Part shown: positions 41,291 to 51,378 of the stretch, in pieces
Position numbering within the stretch: the stretch's first letter is position 1
Layout of the letters: the number at the start of each line of letters is the position of its first letter
Assembly: GCF_014207635.1 (NCBI RefSeq)
Contig: NZ_JACHIE010000002.1
Location: 62,001-126,000, forward strand
Source: Acetobacter lovaniensis
Lineage (GTDB): Bacteria; Pseudomonadota; Alphaproteobacteria; Acetobacterales; Acetobacteraceae
Length of the DNA: 64,000 nt
Direction: 5' to 3'
Program-made: the position numbers and the translations under genes
Notes under the pieces: model-generated
The model's database searches: none
Seen by the model: the letters and a program-made list of their open reading frames with translations, nothing else
Told to the model about the DNA's origin: nothing

Positions 41291-42397
41291 TCAGCCCTGC
41301 TTGAGCGGTTTGGCGTAACGGTTGGGCACCCCGCTGCGGGCCAGCAGCTCGCGCAGGCTTTTGACAACAGGGAACACTTCCACGTTGTGGTCCCCGCCCA
41401 GTTCACGCCATGCGTTCTGTTCCATTTCCACAATTTCGCGGTCTTCTTCAAAGATGCGATGCGTAAACAGACCCAGCACCGGCCATGCCATATCAAGCAG
41501 GAAAGTCCATTTGGGCTTTTTAACCGACAGCAGACCAAACGCCTGAGTAACCTGCTGGGTTTCCCCCAGCGGCAGGTAACATGCCCACAGGTCCATGATC
41601 AGGTCACCGTCCTTGTCGTGGATCTGGAGCGTCTGGTACGGATAGGTGGTGCGGATGGACACGACCTCTTCCACCGGCTGTTCGCGCCCATCATCATGAT
41701 GTTTGCCAAAAATCAGGGCTTCGGCCAGCGGCTGGTTGCCCCCTTTGCGCGCAAAACTGTAGCGGGCTTCCATAAAGTTTTCGCCCTTGTCCTGCCCCAG
41801 AAAACGGGCCGTGATGGAACCCATCTGGCGGCGGTGCAGGAACTGATGGTTCATGTCCATCAGATTTTCGTGCATGAACGTGTAGTGGCACTTCAGGCGC
41901 GGGCTGAACTGGCGGGTCTTGTATTCGGGGTTCCCCACCTGCGCGATATCGGGCACGGGCACCTTGTCCGCCAGTTCTGGGTCACCGGGGAAGATAAAGA
42001 TCAGCCCGCTTTTTTCGCGGCAGGGGTAGGATTTAACCGGGCGACCCACGCCTTCCTTATTCAGGTAGGGCACGGTTACGCATTTGCCCTGCTGGTCAAA
42101 CGCCCAGCCATGATAACAGCACTTGATGCAGCCCTTGTCGTCCACAACGCCTTTACTCAGCGGGACCTGACGGTGGGCGCAGCGGTCTTCCAGCGCGTAG
42201 ACCGGGCCGTATTCCGGGCGGATCAGCGCAATGGGGTGGCCTGCAAAACGGGCGGCAAACGCCTTGCCCTGCCGTACCTTGCTGGACCATGCCACAGGGT
42301 ACCAGAAATTGGGATCAACATCGATCTGCCTCAGATCATAGCGGGGGGCATGCCCCTGCTCTGCCTGCTGCTCCGTAGCTGTTGCTGCCTGTTGCAT
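41291..42397 (-). CDS. Rieske [2Fe-2S] non-haem iron oxygenase
   Basis: A 368-residue oxygenase alpha-subunit-type protein. The Rieske cluster ligands are visible as CAHRQVPLSKG and CCYHGWAF (C-x-H ... C-x2-H). The mononuclear iron site is in ENLMDMNHQFLHRRQMG with two His, and an acidic ligand further on. Its shape resembles PaO-type and related oxygenases, but the substrate is unknown. No reductase or ferredoxin gene is adjacent. It is an orphan gene between rpsB and pabC on the same strand. A role in hopanoid or membrane lipid oxidation is only a guess. Confidence 0.82.
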   Translation of the reverse strand: MQQAATATEQQAEQGHAPRYDLRQIDVDPNFWYPVAWSSKVRQGKAFAARFAGHPIALIRPEYGPVYALEDRCAHRQVPLSKGVVDDKGCIKCCYHGWAFDQQGKCVTVPYLNKEGVGRPVKSYPCREKSGLIFIFPGDPELADKVPVPDIAQVGNPEYKTRQFSPRLKCHYTFMHENLMDMNHQFLHRRQMGSITARFLGQDKGENFMEARYSFARKGGNQPLAEALIFGKHHDDGREQPVEEVVSIRTTYPYQTLQIHDKDGDLIMDLWACYLPLGETQQVTQAFGLLSVKKPKWTFLLDMAWPVLGLFTHRIFEEDREIVEMEQNAWRELGGDHNVEVFPVVKSLRELLARSGVPNRYAKPLKQG

Positions 42398-42556
42398 GAT
42401 GTCACCTCATCAGAATACCACAGACCGGCTGTTCCGATGCATATCATTCCGGCCTGAAAAGGACGGGCGAACGATTGAGCATTCAGGCGGGTCTGCACAA
42501 GCCCTTATCGTCGCATGCCTGCCCTCTAAACGGAATGGACATAAATCAAATCCGGC

Positions 42557-43363
42557 TTATGCACTCTCCCGCAGGCATTGCTCCAACTGCGCGGTGTGTG
42601 GTTCATCCACCGGCAAGGGCGTTCCGTCCAGTGCGGTCACCACCCGGAGCGAAAGGGAATTGACCAGCCACACGCCGCGCGCGCACAGCAGGTCCGCCGG
42701 GGCCAGACGGGCCTCGCGCACGCGTGTCTGCTCCAGCAGGCGCTCACGGGCAATGCCCGCCAACGCACCTTCGCCCACATGGGGCGTGAGCAGCCCCGCA
42801 TCCGTTACCACCAGCAGGTTGCTGATCGTGCTTTCCGCCACGCGCCCCTGCGTGTTGAGCAACAGCGCATCCTGCGCCCCCATACGCTCCGCCTCCTGCC
42901 GGGCCAGAATACCGGGCAGGTAGTTCAGGCTCTTGATATAGGACAGGGGTGAGGCCTCATCCCGCCGGATCAACCGGCTGGTCACGGCCTGAATATGGGC
43001 AAGGCTGAACTCCCCCGGAGCTGCCGTAAGCAACACGGTAGGGCGCGCATGAGCCGAAGGCAGCAGCCCCCTTGGCCCCTCCCCGCGCGCCACGCTCAGC
43101 CGCAGCACCGCGTTTTGCAAGCCGCATGCCTGTAGCAGCGCCGTGGCCGCCTCTTCCACCTCTCCGGCCTGCGGCACGGACATGCCCAGCACGCCTCCCC
43201 CCACTGCCAGACGCGCCATGTGCCGGGGCAGATGCAGAACACGTCCACCAACCGCGCGCATGGTTTCAAACAGGCCATCACCCAGCGTAAAGCCGCGGTC
43301 TGCCGGGCTTATGCGGGCCTCATCACGCGCAAGGAGCGCGCCATTGAGCCATACGACTGTCAT
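42557..43363 (-). CDS. pabC: Aminodeoxychorismate lyase / class IV aminotransferase
   Basis: PLP fold-type IV enzyme of 268 residues, taken as aminodeoxychorismate lyase, which releases p-aminobenzoate for folate. The N-terminal VWLNGALLARDEARISPADR and GFTLGDGLFETMRA are typical, the PLP Lys lies in SYIKSLNYLPGILA, and VAESTISNLLVV follows. The ATG at 43363 overlaps the pabB stop by 4 bases. The pabB neighbour strongly favours pabC over a branched-chain or D-amino acid aminotransferase. Confidence 0.87.
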   Translation of the reverse strand: MTVVWLNGALLARDEARISPADRGFTLGDGLFETMRAVGGRVLHLPRHMARLAVGGGVLGMSVPQAGEVEEAATALLQACGLQNAVLRLSVARGEGPRGLLPSAHARPTVLLTAAPGEFSLAHIQAVTSRLIRRDEASPLSYIKSLNYLPGILARQEAERMGAQDALLLNTQGRVAESTISNLLVVTDAGLLTPHVGEGALAGIARERLLEQTRVREARLAPADLLCARGVWLVNSLSLRVVTALDGTPLPVDEPHTAQLEQCLRESA

Positions 43364-44736
43364 GCTCCCTCCGCAAAGGCAGCAAAAGGGGCTAGCTTCA
43401 GGCACATTTCCTCATATTCCTTTTGCGGGTCGGACAGAATGGTAATCCCGCCCCCCGTGCCCATACGCAACTGCCCCCCATGGGCCACAAAACTGCGGAT
43501 GATCACGGAGCTATCCATCCGCCCATCCACACCAAGGCAAAAAACCGTCCCGCAATAGGCCCCACGGGGTGTGGCTTCCAGTTCGTCAATAATTTCCATG
43601 GCGCGGTGTTTGGGCGCACCTGTTACGGAACCGGGCGGCAGGGTAGCCGCCAGCAGATCAGACACATCACACCCCTGCCGCAAATGCCCCTGCACTTCGG
43701 AAACAAGATGATGCACATGCGCAAACCGTTCCACCGCCCATAATTCCGGCACACGCACGCTGCCAATACGGGCAACACGCCCGATGTCATGGCGCATGAG
43801 GTCCACAATCATCAGGTTTTCGGCACGTTCCTTGTCGTCTGCTGCCAGAGCCTGAGCCAGAAGCCGGTCCTCCGCCCCGCTCTGGCCCCGTGGGGCTGTG
43901 CCTTTTATGGGGCGGGTTGTCATATGCCCGTGCCGGTCAACCTGCAAAAACCGCTCTGGCGAGCATGAAAGCAGCGAAAACCCTGCCCCACAGGATAAAA
44001 ACGCCCCAAACGGTGCCGGGGCCACCTGCCGCAACCGCCGATACAGGCCAGACGCACACACATCTGCTGGCAGGTCCGCCACATGCTGGCAGGTGATGTT
44101 GACCTGAAAAATATCCCCCTGAGCAATATAGCGTTGCGCTGCACTGACTGCCCGGCAGTATTCCGCCTGTGTCTGACTGGCCCGCAAATGCAGCGGGGGC
44201 ACCTGTGGGACTGGCTCCGCGCGTTCAGGCAGGGCGGACCAGAGTGCCTGAACCTGCTCACTGGCTTGTGGCGTTAGCCCACCATGCGCCAGCCCTGCCA
44301 GCACCACCTGCCGGTTTTTGCGGTCCCATATATAGGCATGATCATAAAAAGCTGCGGAAAATACAGGAGCATCCCCTTCCACATGCCGGGACGGAACACC
44401 TTGCAGGGCACGACCAAAGGCGTAGCTGGCAAAGCCGATCCAGCCACCGCAGAACGGCACATCAGCCTGACAGGCACCAACCCTGAAACCTGCCTGTATT
44501 TTACGCAGAATATCCAGTATCTGCTCAGGCGTTCCCCGAGCCTGACGTACCCCATCCACTTCCACCCTGTCTGCAAAAACCTGTAGGGTATGGCGTGGAT
44601 TATGGCAGAAGATACGCCACCGGCTGCGCGCGTCCAGCGCACCGCCACTATCGAGAAAAGCGCACCACGGGGCACCGCCCCACAGGGCCAGAACCGTATC
44701 CGGCTCCCGCCATGGCAGGGGGCGCATCCATGCCAC
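43360..44736 (-). CDS. pabB: Aminodeoxychorismate synthase component I
   Basis: Makes 4-amino-4-deoxychorismate from chorismate with an amidotransferase partner. 458 residues of the chorismate-binding fold. The PIKGTAPR motif has the PabB-type Lys (anthranilate synthase has PIAGT). ENLMIVDLMRHDIGR and GSVTGAPKHRAMEIIDELE are the other signatures. The start is GTG 44736; ATG 44727 is also possible. It follows dnaE by 3 bases and overlaps pabC, so it is a tightly packed dnaE-pabB-pabC unit. Confidence 0.92.
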   Translation of the reverse strand: MAWMRPLPWREPDTVLALWGGAPWCAFLDSGGALDARSRWRIFCHNPRHTLQVFADRVEVDGVRQARGTPEQILDILRKIQAGFRVGACQADVPFCGGWIGFASYAFGRALQGVPSRHVEGDAPVFSAAFYDHAYIWDRKNRQVVLAGLAHGGLTPQASEQVQALWSALPERAEPVPQVPPLHLRASQTQAEYCRAVSAAQRYIAQGDIFQVNITCQHVADLPADVCASGLYRRLRQVAPAPFGAFLSCGAGFSLLSCSPERFLQVDRHGHMTTRPIKGTAPRGQSGAEDRLLAQALAADDKERAENLMIVDLMRHDIGRVARIGSVRVPELWAVERFAHVHHLVSEVQGHLRQGCDVSDLLAATLPPGSVTGAPKHRAMEIIDELEATPRGAYCGTVFCLGVDGRMDSSVIIRSFVAHGGQLRMGTGGGITILSDPQKEYEEMCLKLAPFAAFAEGA

Positions 44737-44739
44737 GGG

Positions 44740-47700
44740 CTAGACCTGCTCCACGCGGGAAATACCATTCAGGGTACGCAGCTTCTGCCCGAGCAGAGGG
44801 GTCACCTTGTAGCCACCACGCAACCGGATTTCCACATCGCAGCTGTCAGCCACACCGGGCAACAGCACAATGCGGCCTGCTCCGCCCTTCTGGTCGCTCA
44901 GCACGGTTTGCAGGGCGGGCAGAGCTTCTTCCTTTTCCAGCCATATCCGCAATTCACTTTGCCCTTGGGCGGCTGCATCCTCCAGTTCCACAATGTCGGA
45001 CGCGGTTATGCGCATGGCCTCGCCCTCCAGCTTCAGTTCGGCCGTAACCAGCACAGCCCTGCCCGCCACCAGACTTTCCCGCACACGACCCAGCACTTCG
45101 GAAAAGACCGTGACCTCACACCCACCTGTGGCATCGGACAGGCGCACCCATGCCATTTTATTGCCTGTGCGGGTCGGGCGCTCCTTGCGGTCCACCACGC
45201 AGCCCGCAATTTTAACCCGCCCGACCCCGGCTTCTGCCGCGGCAAGCAACTGGGAGGATTTGACAACCCCCAGCCTACGCAACACAGGGCCATAGGCATC
45301 CAGCGGGTGGGCGGTCATATGGAAGCCAATCGCTTCTGCTTCCATCGCCAGTTTTTCAAACTCCGGCCAGTCCGGCCCTTCGGCCAGACGCAGGGGCTCC
45401 TTCTGCCCGCCACCACCAAACAGGCCAATCTGGCCGGATGCCGCCTCCTGCGCCTGACTATGGGCACGGCGCAAAAGAGCATCGGCTGAATGAAAGACAC
45501 GCGCCCGGTTTTTATCCAGACATTCAAACGCGCCTGCCTTGGCCAGATTTTCCATTTGCATGCGGTTGATGTGTTTGGGGTCTATGCGCGTTGCAAAATC
45601 GGCCAGATCGGTAAAAGGCTTGTCCCCTCTTGTGGCAACCAGAACCTCCATGGCCCCAAAACCAACTTTTTTAACCGCGGCCAGTGCATAGCGAATGGCG
45701 TATTCGCCATTGGGCATGACCTCCACGGCAAAGTCGGCCTCTGAACGGTTGATGTCTGGCGGCAGCACGGCAATGCCCATGCGCTCGGCCTCCTGCCGAA
45801 GAGCGGCCAGTTTTTCCGTCCGCTCCCGCGCGAGTGACATACAGGCCGCAAGGAAGGCCACAGGGTGGTTAGCCTTCATCCATGCAGTCTGGTAGGAGAC
45901 AAGAGCATAGGCCGCAGCATGGGATTTGTTAAACCCGTAATCCGCAAACTTGGCCATGAGATCGAACACCTCTACCGCCTTGTCGTGATCGATGCCGCGC
46001 CCGGTGGCTCCTTTGGTAAAGATCTCGCGCTGGTGGTCCATTTCCGAGCGGATTTTTTTACCCATGGCGCGGCGAAGCAGATCTGCCCCACCCAGACTGT
46101 AGCCCGCCATCTTCTGGGCAATCTGCATGACCTGTTCCTGATAGACCATAATACCGTAGGTCTCTTCAAGAATATCGCGGATTTCCTCGTGCGGGGGTTC
46201 CCATGCCTCTCCATGTTTACGGCGGCAGTAATCGGGAATATTGGCCATTGGACCGGGGCGGTACAGGGCCACGGCGGCAATCAGGTCTTCCAGCCGGGTG
46301 GGGCGCATCTGCTTGAGAACATCGCGCATGCCAGCACCTTCGAACTGGAAAACGCCTGCCGTATCCCCCCTGCTGAGCATGTCATAGGTTGGCGCATCAT
46401 TGAGCGGGATGCTCGCCAGATCCACGTCCTTGCCCATGCGGTGGATAAAATCCACACCGCGTTTGAGAATAGTCAGTGTTGTCAGGCCCAGAAAGTCGAA
46501 CTTGACCAGACCGGCCTGCTCAACAAACTTCATGTTATACTGGGTAACTAATGTATCGCTCTTGGGGTCTCGGTACAGCGGTACCAGTTCCACCAGCGGG
46601 CGGTCCCCGATCACCACCCCGGCGGCATGGGTGCTGGCGTGGCGGAACAGCCCTTCAAGCTGCTGGGCAATTTCGAGCAGTCTGCGCAAAGCCTCGTCGT
46701 TATCGCGCATTTCCTGCAATTTGGGTTCGCCTTCTATGGCTTCCTTGAGCGTAACAGGCTTGGCAGGGTTGTTGGGAATAAGCTCGGCCACACGGTTGAC
46801 CATGCCATAGGGCAGCCCCAGCACACGCCCCACGTCACGCACGGCCGCGCGGGCCTGCAACTTACCGAAGGTAATGATCTGGGCAACCCGGTCGCCTCCA
46901 TATTCACGCCGGACATACGCGATCACCTCGTCTCGCCGGTCCTGACAGAAGTCGATATCAAAGTCAGGCATGGAGACACGTTCGGGGTTAAGAAACCGTT
47001 CGAACAGCAGGTTGAAAGGAATGGGATCAATATCCGTAATGGTCAGCGCCCATGCCGCCAGCGAACCTGCACCCGAACCACGCCCCGGCCCTACCGGAAT
47101 ATCATGCGCCTTGGCCCACTGGATAAAGTCCGCCACGATCATGAAGTAACCGGGGAACCCCATTTTGGAGATGATATCCAGCTCGAATGTCAGCCGTTCA
47201 CGGTAGCGGTCCTGCGTTGCTGCATCCAGCGTCATGGAGGCCATGCGGCGCTCCAGCCCTTCCCACGCCATGGCGCGCAGGGTCTGGTCCTCGGTAGCAC
47301 CTTCGCGCACTTTGGGGCAGACGGGCAGCAGGGGATTGCGGGTTTCCACCTTTATGGCGCAGCGACGGGCAATTTCGAGCGTATTGTCGCACGCATCGGG
47401 CAGGTCCGCGAACAGGGCGCGCATCATCTGCGGGGGTTTGAACCAGTGTTCGGGGGTCACGCGGAAGCGGTCTTTTTCCGCCATGGTGCGACCCTGGGCA
47501 ATACACACCAGCGCGTCATGTGCTTCGTACATTTCCGGCTTGGGGAAAAAGCACTCATTGGTGGCCACAAGCGGCAGGCCAAACTGGCTGGCAAGACCCA
47601 GAACACCCGGCTCCACCGCTTTTTCCACAGCCAGCCCGTGGCGGTGCAGTTCCACCACCAGCCGGTCGCCAAAGGCTTCGTGCATACGGGCCAGCCAGCG

Positions 47701-48159
47701 TGTGGCTTCGTCCTTCTGCCCTTCGGCCAGCATCTGAAACAGCGGACCGCGTGTGCCGCCACTGAGCAGCATCAGCCCTTCGGCGCGCGCGCAGAGTGTA
47801 TCCAGCGTTACAAACGGGTCAGACGGGTCGGATGTCTTGAACCCTTCGGATGAGAGGAACTGGAGATTGGTCAGCCCCACCTCGTTCTGGGCCAGCAACA
47901 CCACCGGCTCAGCCGGGGCCCCGGGTTTGTCATTGCGCGCAGGCAGGCCGATCTGGGCCCCGATAATGGGCTGAATGCCACTTTTTGTGCAGTACTGCGA
48001 AAATTCCAAAGCGCCGAACAGATTGCCCGAATCGGCAATAGCCACGGCAGGCATATGCATTTCCTGCGCGAGGGATGCAATTTCCGGCACCCGGATTGCC
48101 CCCTGACTGAGCGAGTAGGCAGAGTGCACACGAAGATGAACAAAATCAGCGTAGGACAT
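44740..48159 (-). CDS. dnaE: DNA polymerase III alpha subunit
   Basis: Replicative polymerase of 1139 residues. The N-terminal PHP domain starts FVHLRVHSAYSLSQGAIRVP. The catalytic acidic motif is PDFDIDFCQDRRDEVI, followed by GRGSGAGSLAAWAL-type palm elements and a helix-hairpin-helix. The C-terminal OB domain includes GCVVDRKERPTRTGNKMAWV. The frame extends to 48297, but the ATG at 48159 precedes the PHP domain and has AGGGGG upstream. It is divergent from panC. Confidence 0.97.
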   Translation of the reverse strand: MSYADFVHLRVHSAYSLSQGAIRVPEIASLAQEMHMPAVAIADSGNLFGALEFSQYCTKSGIQPIIGAQIGLPARNDKPGAPAEPVVLLAQNEVGLTNLQFLSSEGFKTSDPSDPFVTLDTLCARAEGLMLLSGGTRGPLFQMLAEGQKDEATRWLARMHEAFGDRLVVELHRHGLAVEKAVEPGVLGLASQFGLPLVATNECFFPKPEMYEAHDALVCIAQGRTMAEKDRFRVTPEHWFKPPQMMRALFADLPDACDNTLEIARRCAIKVETRNPLLPVCPKVREGATEDQTLRAMAWEGLERRMASMTLDAATQDRYRERLTFELDIISKMGFPGYFMIVADFIQWAKAHDIPVGPGRGSGAGSLAAWALTITDIDPIPFNLLFERFLNPERVSMPDFDIDFCQDRRDEVIAYVRREYGGDRVAQIITFGKLQARAAVRDVGRVLGLPYGMVNRVAELIPNNPAKPVTLKEAIEGEPKLQEMRDNDEALRRLLEIAQQLEGLFRHASTHAAGVVIGDRPLVELVPLYRDPKSDTLVTQYNMKFVEQAGLVKFDFLGLTTLTILKRGVDFIHRMGKDVDLASIPLNDAPTYDMLSRGDTAGVFQFEGAGMRDVLKQMRPTRLEDLIAAVALYRPGPMANIPDYCRRKHGEAWEPPHEEIRDILEETYGIMVYQEQVMQIAQKMAGYSLGGADLLRRAMGKKIRSEMDHQREIFTKGATGRGIDHDKAVEVFDLMAKFADYGFNKSHAAAYALVSYQTAWMKANHPVAFLAACMSLARERTEKLAALRQEAERMGIAVLPPDINRSEADFAVEVMPNGEYAIRYALAAVKKVGFGAMEVLVATRGDKPFTDLADFATRIDPKHINRMQMENLAKAGAFECLDKNRARVFHSADALLRRAHSQAQEAASGQIGLFGGGGQKEPLRLAEGPDWPEFEKLAMEAEAIGFHMTAHPLDAYGPVLRRLGVVKSSQLLAAAEAGVGRVKIAGCVVDRKERPTRTGNKMAWVRLSDATGGCEVTVFSEVLGRVRESLVAGRAVLVTAELKLEGEAMRITASDIVELEDAAAQGQSELRIWLEKEEALPALQTVLSDQKGGAGRIVLLPGVADSCDVEIRLRGGYKVTPLLGQKLRTLNGISRVEQV

Positions 48160-48335
48160 ACGCCCCCTATAGCACAGGCCCGGCCCCTCTCCACCGGGTT
48201 GTCTGCACTTTAAATCCCGCATGCAGTAAAACCGCCCTCTCTGGAACCGCGAGCCAATCAGCACTACAATGCAGGTTTTCCTGCCCTGTCCGGGCACTCC
48301 CCTTATAGGGGGTCATCTGTTTTTCAGGATTTTTC

Positions 48336-49175
48336 ATGCGGATTATCAGATCCAGAACCGAACTGGCCACACTGGTAGCCCAATGGCGCAACGCGGGCGA
48401 AACCATAGGTTTTGTGCCCACCATGGGCTCGCTCCACAATGGCCACCTTACCCTTGTCAACGCATTGGACGGGCAGGCCACGCGCCGGATTGTGAGTATT
48501 TTTGTCAATCCGATCCAGTTTGATAACGCAGCCGACTTCCAACTTTACCCCCGTGGGCCGGAAGCCGATGCCGCCCTGCTGGAAGGCACAGGCAAAGTAG
48601 ATGTGCTTTACGCCCCGGACGGAGCGGAAATGTACCCTGAAGGTTTTGCAACCCGCATTACGGTTTCCGGGCTGGATGACATGTTGTGTGGCGCGGACCG
48701 ACCGGGCCATTTTGATGGCGTTGCAACGGTTGTTACCAAGCTGCTGCTCCAGACCGGGGCCGACATAGCCGCATTTGGCGAAAAGGATTACCAGCAGCTC
48801 TGCCTGATCCGCCGCCTTGTGCAGGACCTGAACCTGCCCGTGCGCATAAAACCCGTCCCCACCGTGCGCGAGGCCGATGGACTTGCCCTGTCCTCACGCA
48901 ACCGCAGGCTCACCCCCCAACAGCGCGAACAGGCTCCTTACCTGCCTGCGGCATTACGGGCCTGCATTGCGGATATTCAGGCTGGCAAAGCGGTTGATAC
49001 CTGCCTGCAATCCTGCCGTGAAAACCTGAAAAGCCATGGCTTTAACGTGCATTATCTGGAGCTGCGCTCGGGCGATACACTCCTTGCGACCGAAACGCTC
49101 ACACCCGATGCACGCCTGTTTGTTGCCGCAAGTCTGGGCGACATCCGCCTGATTGACAACATGCCAGCTGCATAA
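48336..49175 (+). CDS. panC: Pantothenate synthetase
   Basis: Ligates pantoate and beta-alanine. 279 residues. It shows the class I synthetase-like motif FVPTMGSLHNGHLTLV, IFVNPIQFDNAADFQLYPR, GEKDYQQLCLIRRL and ALSSRNRRLTP. It follows a divergent region of about 175 bases shared with dnaE. Confidence 0.97.
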   Translation: MRIIRSRTELATLVAQWRNAGETIGFVPTMGSLHNGHLTLVNALDGQATRRIVSIFVNPIQFDNAADFQLYPRGPEADAALLEGTGKVDVLYAPDGAEMYPEGFATRITVSGLDDMLCGADRPGHFDGVATVVTKLLLQTGADIAAFGEKDYQQLCLIRRLVQDLNLPVRIKPVPTVREADGLALSSRNRRLTPQQREQAPYLPAALRACIADIQAGKAVDTCLQSCRENLKSHGFNVHYLELRSGDTLLATETLTPDARLFVAASLGDIRLIDNMPAA

Positions 49176-49219
49176 ACTCCTTTACCCACCAAGCTTTTTT
49201 GCACAGGAAAGACAACAGC

Positions 49220-49570
49220 ATGAGCATAACCCGCCTTGAACCTGAAGAACGCCTGAGTGGCGCTGTTATTCACAACGGTCTGGTCTATCTGGCGGGGCAG
49301 GTCGCGGATGACGCCACACTGGATGCGCAGGGGCAGATGGAAGATATTCTGCGTCAGGTGGATGCCATTCTAGCCAAAGCCGGAACGGATAAAAGCCGCC
49401 TGATTTCAGTCCAGATTTTTCTGGCTGACATGGCCGATATGGCAGGCATGAACCGCGCATGGGATGCATGGCTGGACAAGGGCAACAAACCCGCCCGCGC
49501 CACGGTAGAAGCCAAGCTGGCTGATCCGTCCTGGAAGGTGGAACTCACTGGCGTTGCCGCTCAGGCCTGA
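49220..49570 (+). CDS. RidA family protein
   Basis: A 116-residue YjgF/RidA-family protein; members hydrolyse reactive enamines from PLP enzymes. Visible: LSGAVIHNGLVYLAGQVADD, DILRQVDAILAKAGTDKSRL, and the C-terminal ARATVEAKLADPSWKVEL. The Arg expected in the RidA active site appears as the ARA-T region. ATG 49220 has AGGAAAGA upstream; it follows panC by 44 bases. The exact subfamily is open. Confidence 0.88.
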   Translation: MSITRLEPEERLSGAVIHNGLVYLAGQVADDATLDAQGQMEDILRQVDAILAKAGTDKSRLISVQIFLADMADMAGMNRAWDAWLDKGNKPARATVEAKLADPSWKVELTGVAAQA

Positions 49571-49595
49571 GCCCACATAACACGCCCCACATTCC

Positions 49596-49626
49596 GCCGC
49601 CCGTGTTGGCACACCACTCGGGCGGC
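49596..49626 (+). terminator. Possible hairpin after the RidA-family gene
   Basis: Perfect 8-base inverted repeat GCCGCCCG / CGGGCGGC with a 15-base loop, 25 bases after the stop. No T-run. Confidence 0.35.
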
Positions 49627-49704
49627 AAAGACACGCATGAACTCACACAGAGCATTTGAAGCTACGGTGTAAGGAATTGTATTTTAGAAGGGGAGGAGTA
49701 AGTG

Positions 49705-49780
49705 TGGCTCCCGAAGTAGGACTCGAACCTACGACCCAGCGATTAACAGTCGCTTGCTCTACCAACTGAGCTATTCGGGA
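49705..49780 (-). tRNA. tRNA-Asn (GTT)
   Basis: 76-base tRNA on the minus strand with encoded CCA (49707-49705). The acceptor stem TCCCGAA / TTCGGGA is perfect, the D arm has AGCTCAGTTGGTAGAGC, the anticodon loop CTGTTAA gives anticodon GTT (Asn), and the T arm contains GGTTCGAGTCC. All positions match the canonical cloverleaf. Confidence 0.96.
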
Positions 49781-49859
49781 ATAATTATTTTTCAACCACT
49801 TAGCGGCATTTAAAGGCATAATCTCTTTCAAGATACGTCCCGCCGTGCTGCTGAATGGG

Positions 49860-49888
49860 TGTATAACGGCAACCCTTTGAGGGTGCAA
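49860..49888 (-). promoter_or_regulatory. Putative promoter of tRNA-Asn
   Basis: TTGCAC at 49888-49883 and TATACA at 49865-49860, with a 17-base spacer, about 80 bases upstream of the tRNA. The good sigma-70-like match and position make it the likely promoter. Confidence 0.6.
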
Positions 49889-50282
49889 GACCCTTTTTAT
49901 ATTACAAAATGTTAATCAAAGTTCCCCTTTAAAAATACAATGTCTGACCCGTCCATTCTGCCTCTCAACATCGTAGTATCAGCACATCCCAAGCCTTCGC
50001 CTGCTCTCTGTCAGCCAACGCACCGGTGCACATGACCTACCCATCACATGCCGTGTACTCTACTCTTCTTGCAAACCGGCAGCACACACATCTGCGCCCA
50101 TAGAGCGTGGGTGCGTATAGAGAACTTTGAAAAACCTATTTTGAAACAACAGATAATAAAAAACAGTAGAACCATACCCACCCTCAATGTCATGTCCATA
50201 CGGATATGCGCACGCCTGTTTTTTTTGATTTTCTGCCCCCTTAACCGGGACACCCCCGCCAACACGGTGTAAGATAACAGAT
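49889..50282. other. Intergenic region before the solute-binding protein
   Basis: About 390 bases of lower GC with short open frames only. No RNA gene or palindrome I can support; the substrate-binding-protein promoter should lie here. Confidence 0.5.
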
Positions 50283-51320
50283 ATGAGCGCATCTCCATCT
50301 TCCCGCTTTTCACGCCGTGCCCTGCTCTGGGGGGCCGGAAGTTGCGCTGCCGCAGGTGGCATTGTGTTTCTGAATACCCCGAAACGCCCCCGCAAACCCC
50401 GCAGACAGCCCGATGGCGTTTACCGCAAGCTCCGGATTGCCTGGCCAGAAGCCGCCATGTCCCCCGTGCTGGCAGCCGCTCTGGAAAAGAACTTTTTTGC
50501 CCAGTACAATCTGGACGTGGACCCCCTGCCCAACATTCATAACGGGCAGGACGCGCTGGCGGCTCTGGCGCAGCAAAAAACCTCTTACGCTCTGGCCCCC
50601 GCACTCACATGGCTCCAACACCTGCATTCAGGGCTGCCTGCCCATCTGGTTATGGGGGTCCAGTCAGGTAGCCGCCGCCTGCTGGTACGGCGGAGCAGCG
50701 GCATTACACGACTGGACCAGCTTATGGGCCGCAGCGTAGCGGTGCCAGACCAGAATGCGGCGGACAAACTGTTCTTCTGCATCATGATGCGCCGCAAAGG
50801 CATGGACGCGCTCAACCACATTAACTGGGTTGACCTGCCGATCCCACAGTTGGAACAGGCTCTCCATGACCAGAAAATTGATGCCGTGGTCACGCATGAT
50901 CCCGATGCGTGGAGCCTGCTCCAGAATTTCCCGGACCTTCTGTACGAACTTGTTGGCAGCGATACAGGCCATTACGCCGCACGCACCAGCCTTATTCTGG
51001 GCGTTGCGGATACTGCGCAGGACAAGGACCCCACAGCCGCCACGGCACTGGTCATGGCCCTGCGCGATGCGGCCTTATGGGTCAACACCCATCAGGATGA
51101 TGCCGCAACCCTGATAGCCGACAACGCGGCCGGTCTGCCCGTTACCAGTGCCCGCACCATGCTGCATAACGAGCCGGTTATCCGCCCCCTTGTGGGCCAC
51201 GGCCTGCGCGAGCAGATTGCGCAATACTGCGATGAACTCCAGCTTGTGGGCATGATGGCCGATGGAGAAGATTCCACAGCCCTTGCCCACGCCTACACAC
51301 TGAATGTTCTGCATGAATAA
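50283..51320 (+). CDS. ABC transporter substrate-binding protein (SsuA/NMT1-like)
   Basis: A 345-residue periplasmic binding protein with a twin-arginine-like leader (RFSRRALLWGAGSCAAAGG). The domain LRIAWPEAAMSPVLAAALEK opens a fold of the nitrate/sulfonate/taurine and thiamine-precursor binding type. RLDQLMGRSVAVPDQNAADK and IDAVVTHDPDAWSLLQ match these families. No permease or ATPase gene is adjacent, so it is an orphan and the ligand is unknown. Confidence 0.72.
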   Translation: MSASPSSRFSRRALLWGAGSCAAAGGIVFLNTPKRPRKPRRQPDGVYRKLRIAWPEAAMSPVLAAALEKNFFAQYNLDVDPLPNIHNGQDALAALAQQKTSYALAPALTWLQHLHSGLPAHLVMGVQSGSRRLLVRRSSGITRLDQLMGRSVAVPDQNAADKLFFCIMMRRKGMDALNHINWVDLPIPQLEQALHDQKIDAVVTHDPDAWSLLQNFPDLLYELVGSDTGHYAARTSLILGVADTAQDKDPTAATALVMALRDAALWVNTHQDDAATLIADNAAGLPVTSARTMLHNEPVIRPLVGHGLREQIAQYCDELQLVGMMADGEDSTALAHAYTLNVLHE

Positions 51321-51378
51321 ACGGTTTTTCTGACCGGCAGCCCGTCCCAAGCGCTCAGGCAGAATGACCGGAGCAGTT

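Noticed and set aside
46627-47853. 408-residue plus-strand ORF
   Set aside because: Antisense of dnaE with no domain; long shadow frames are common at this GC content.
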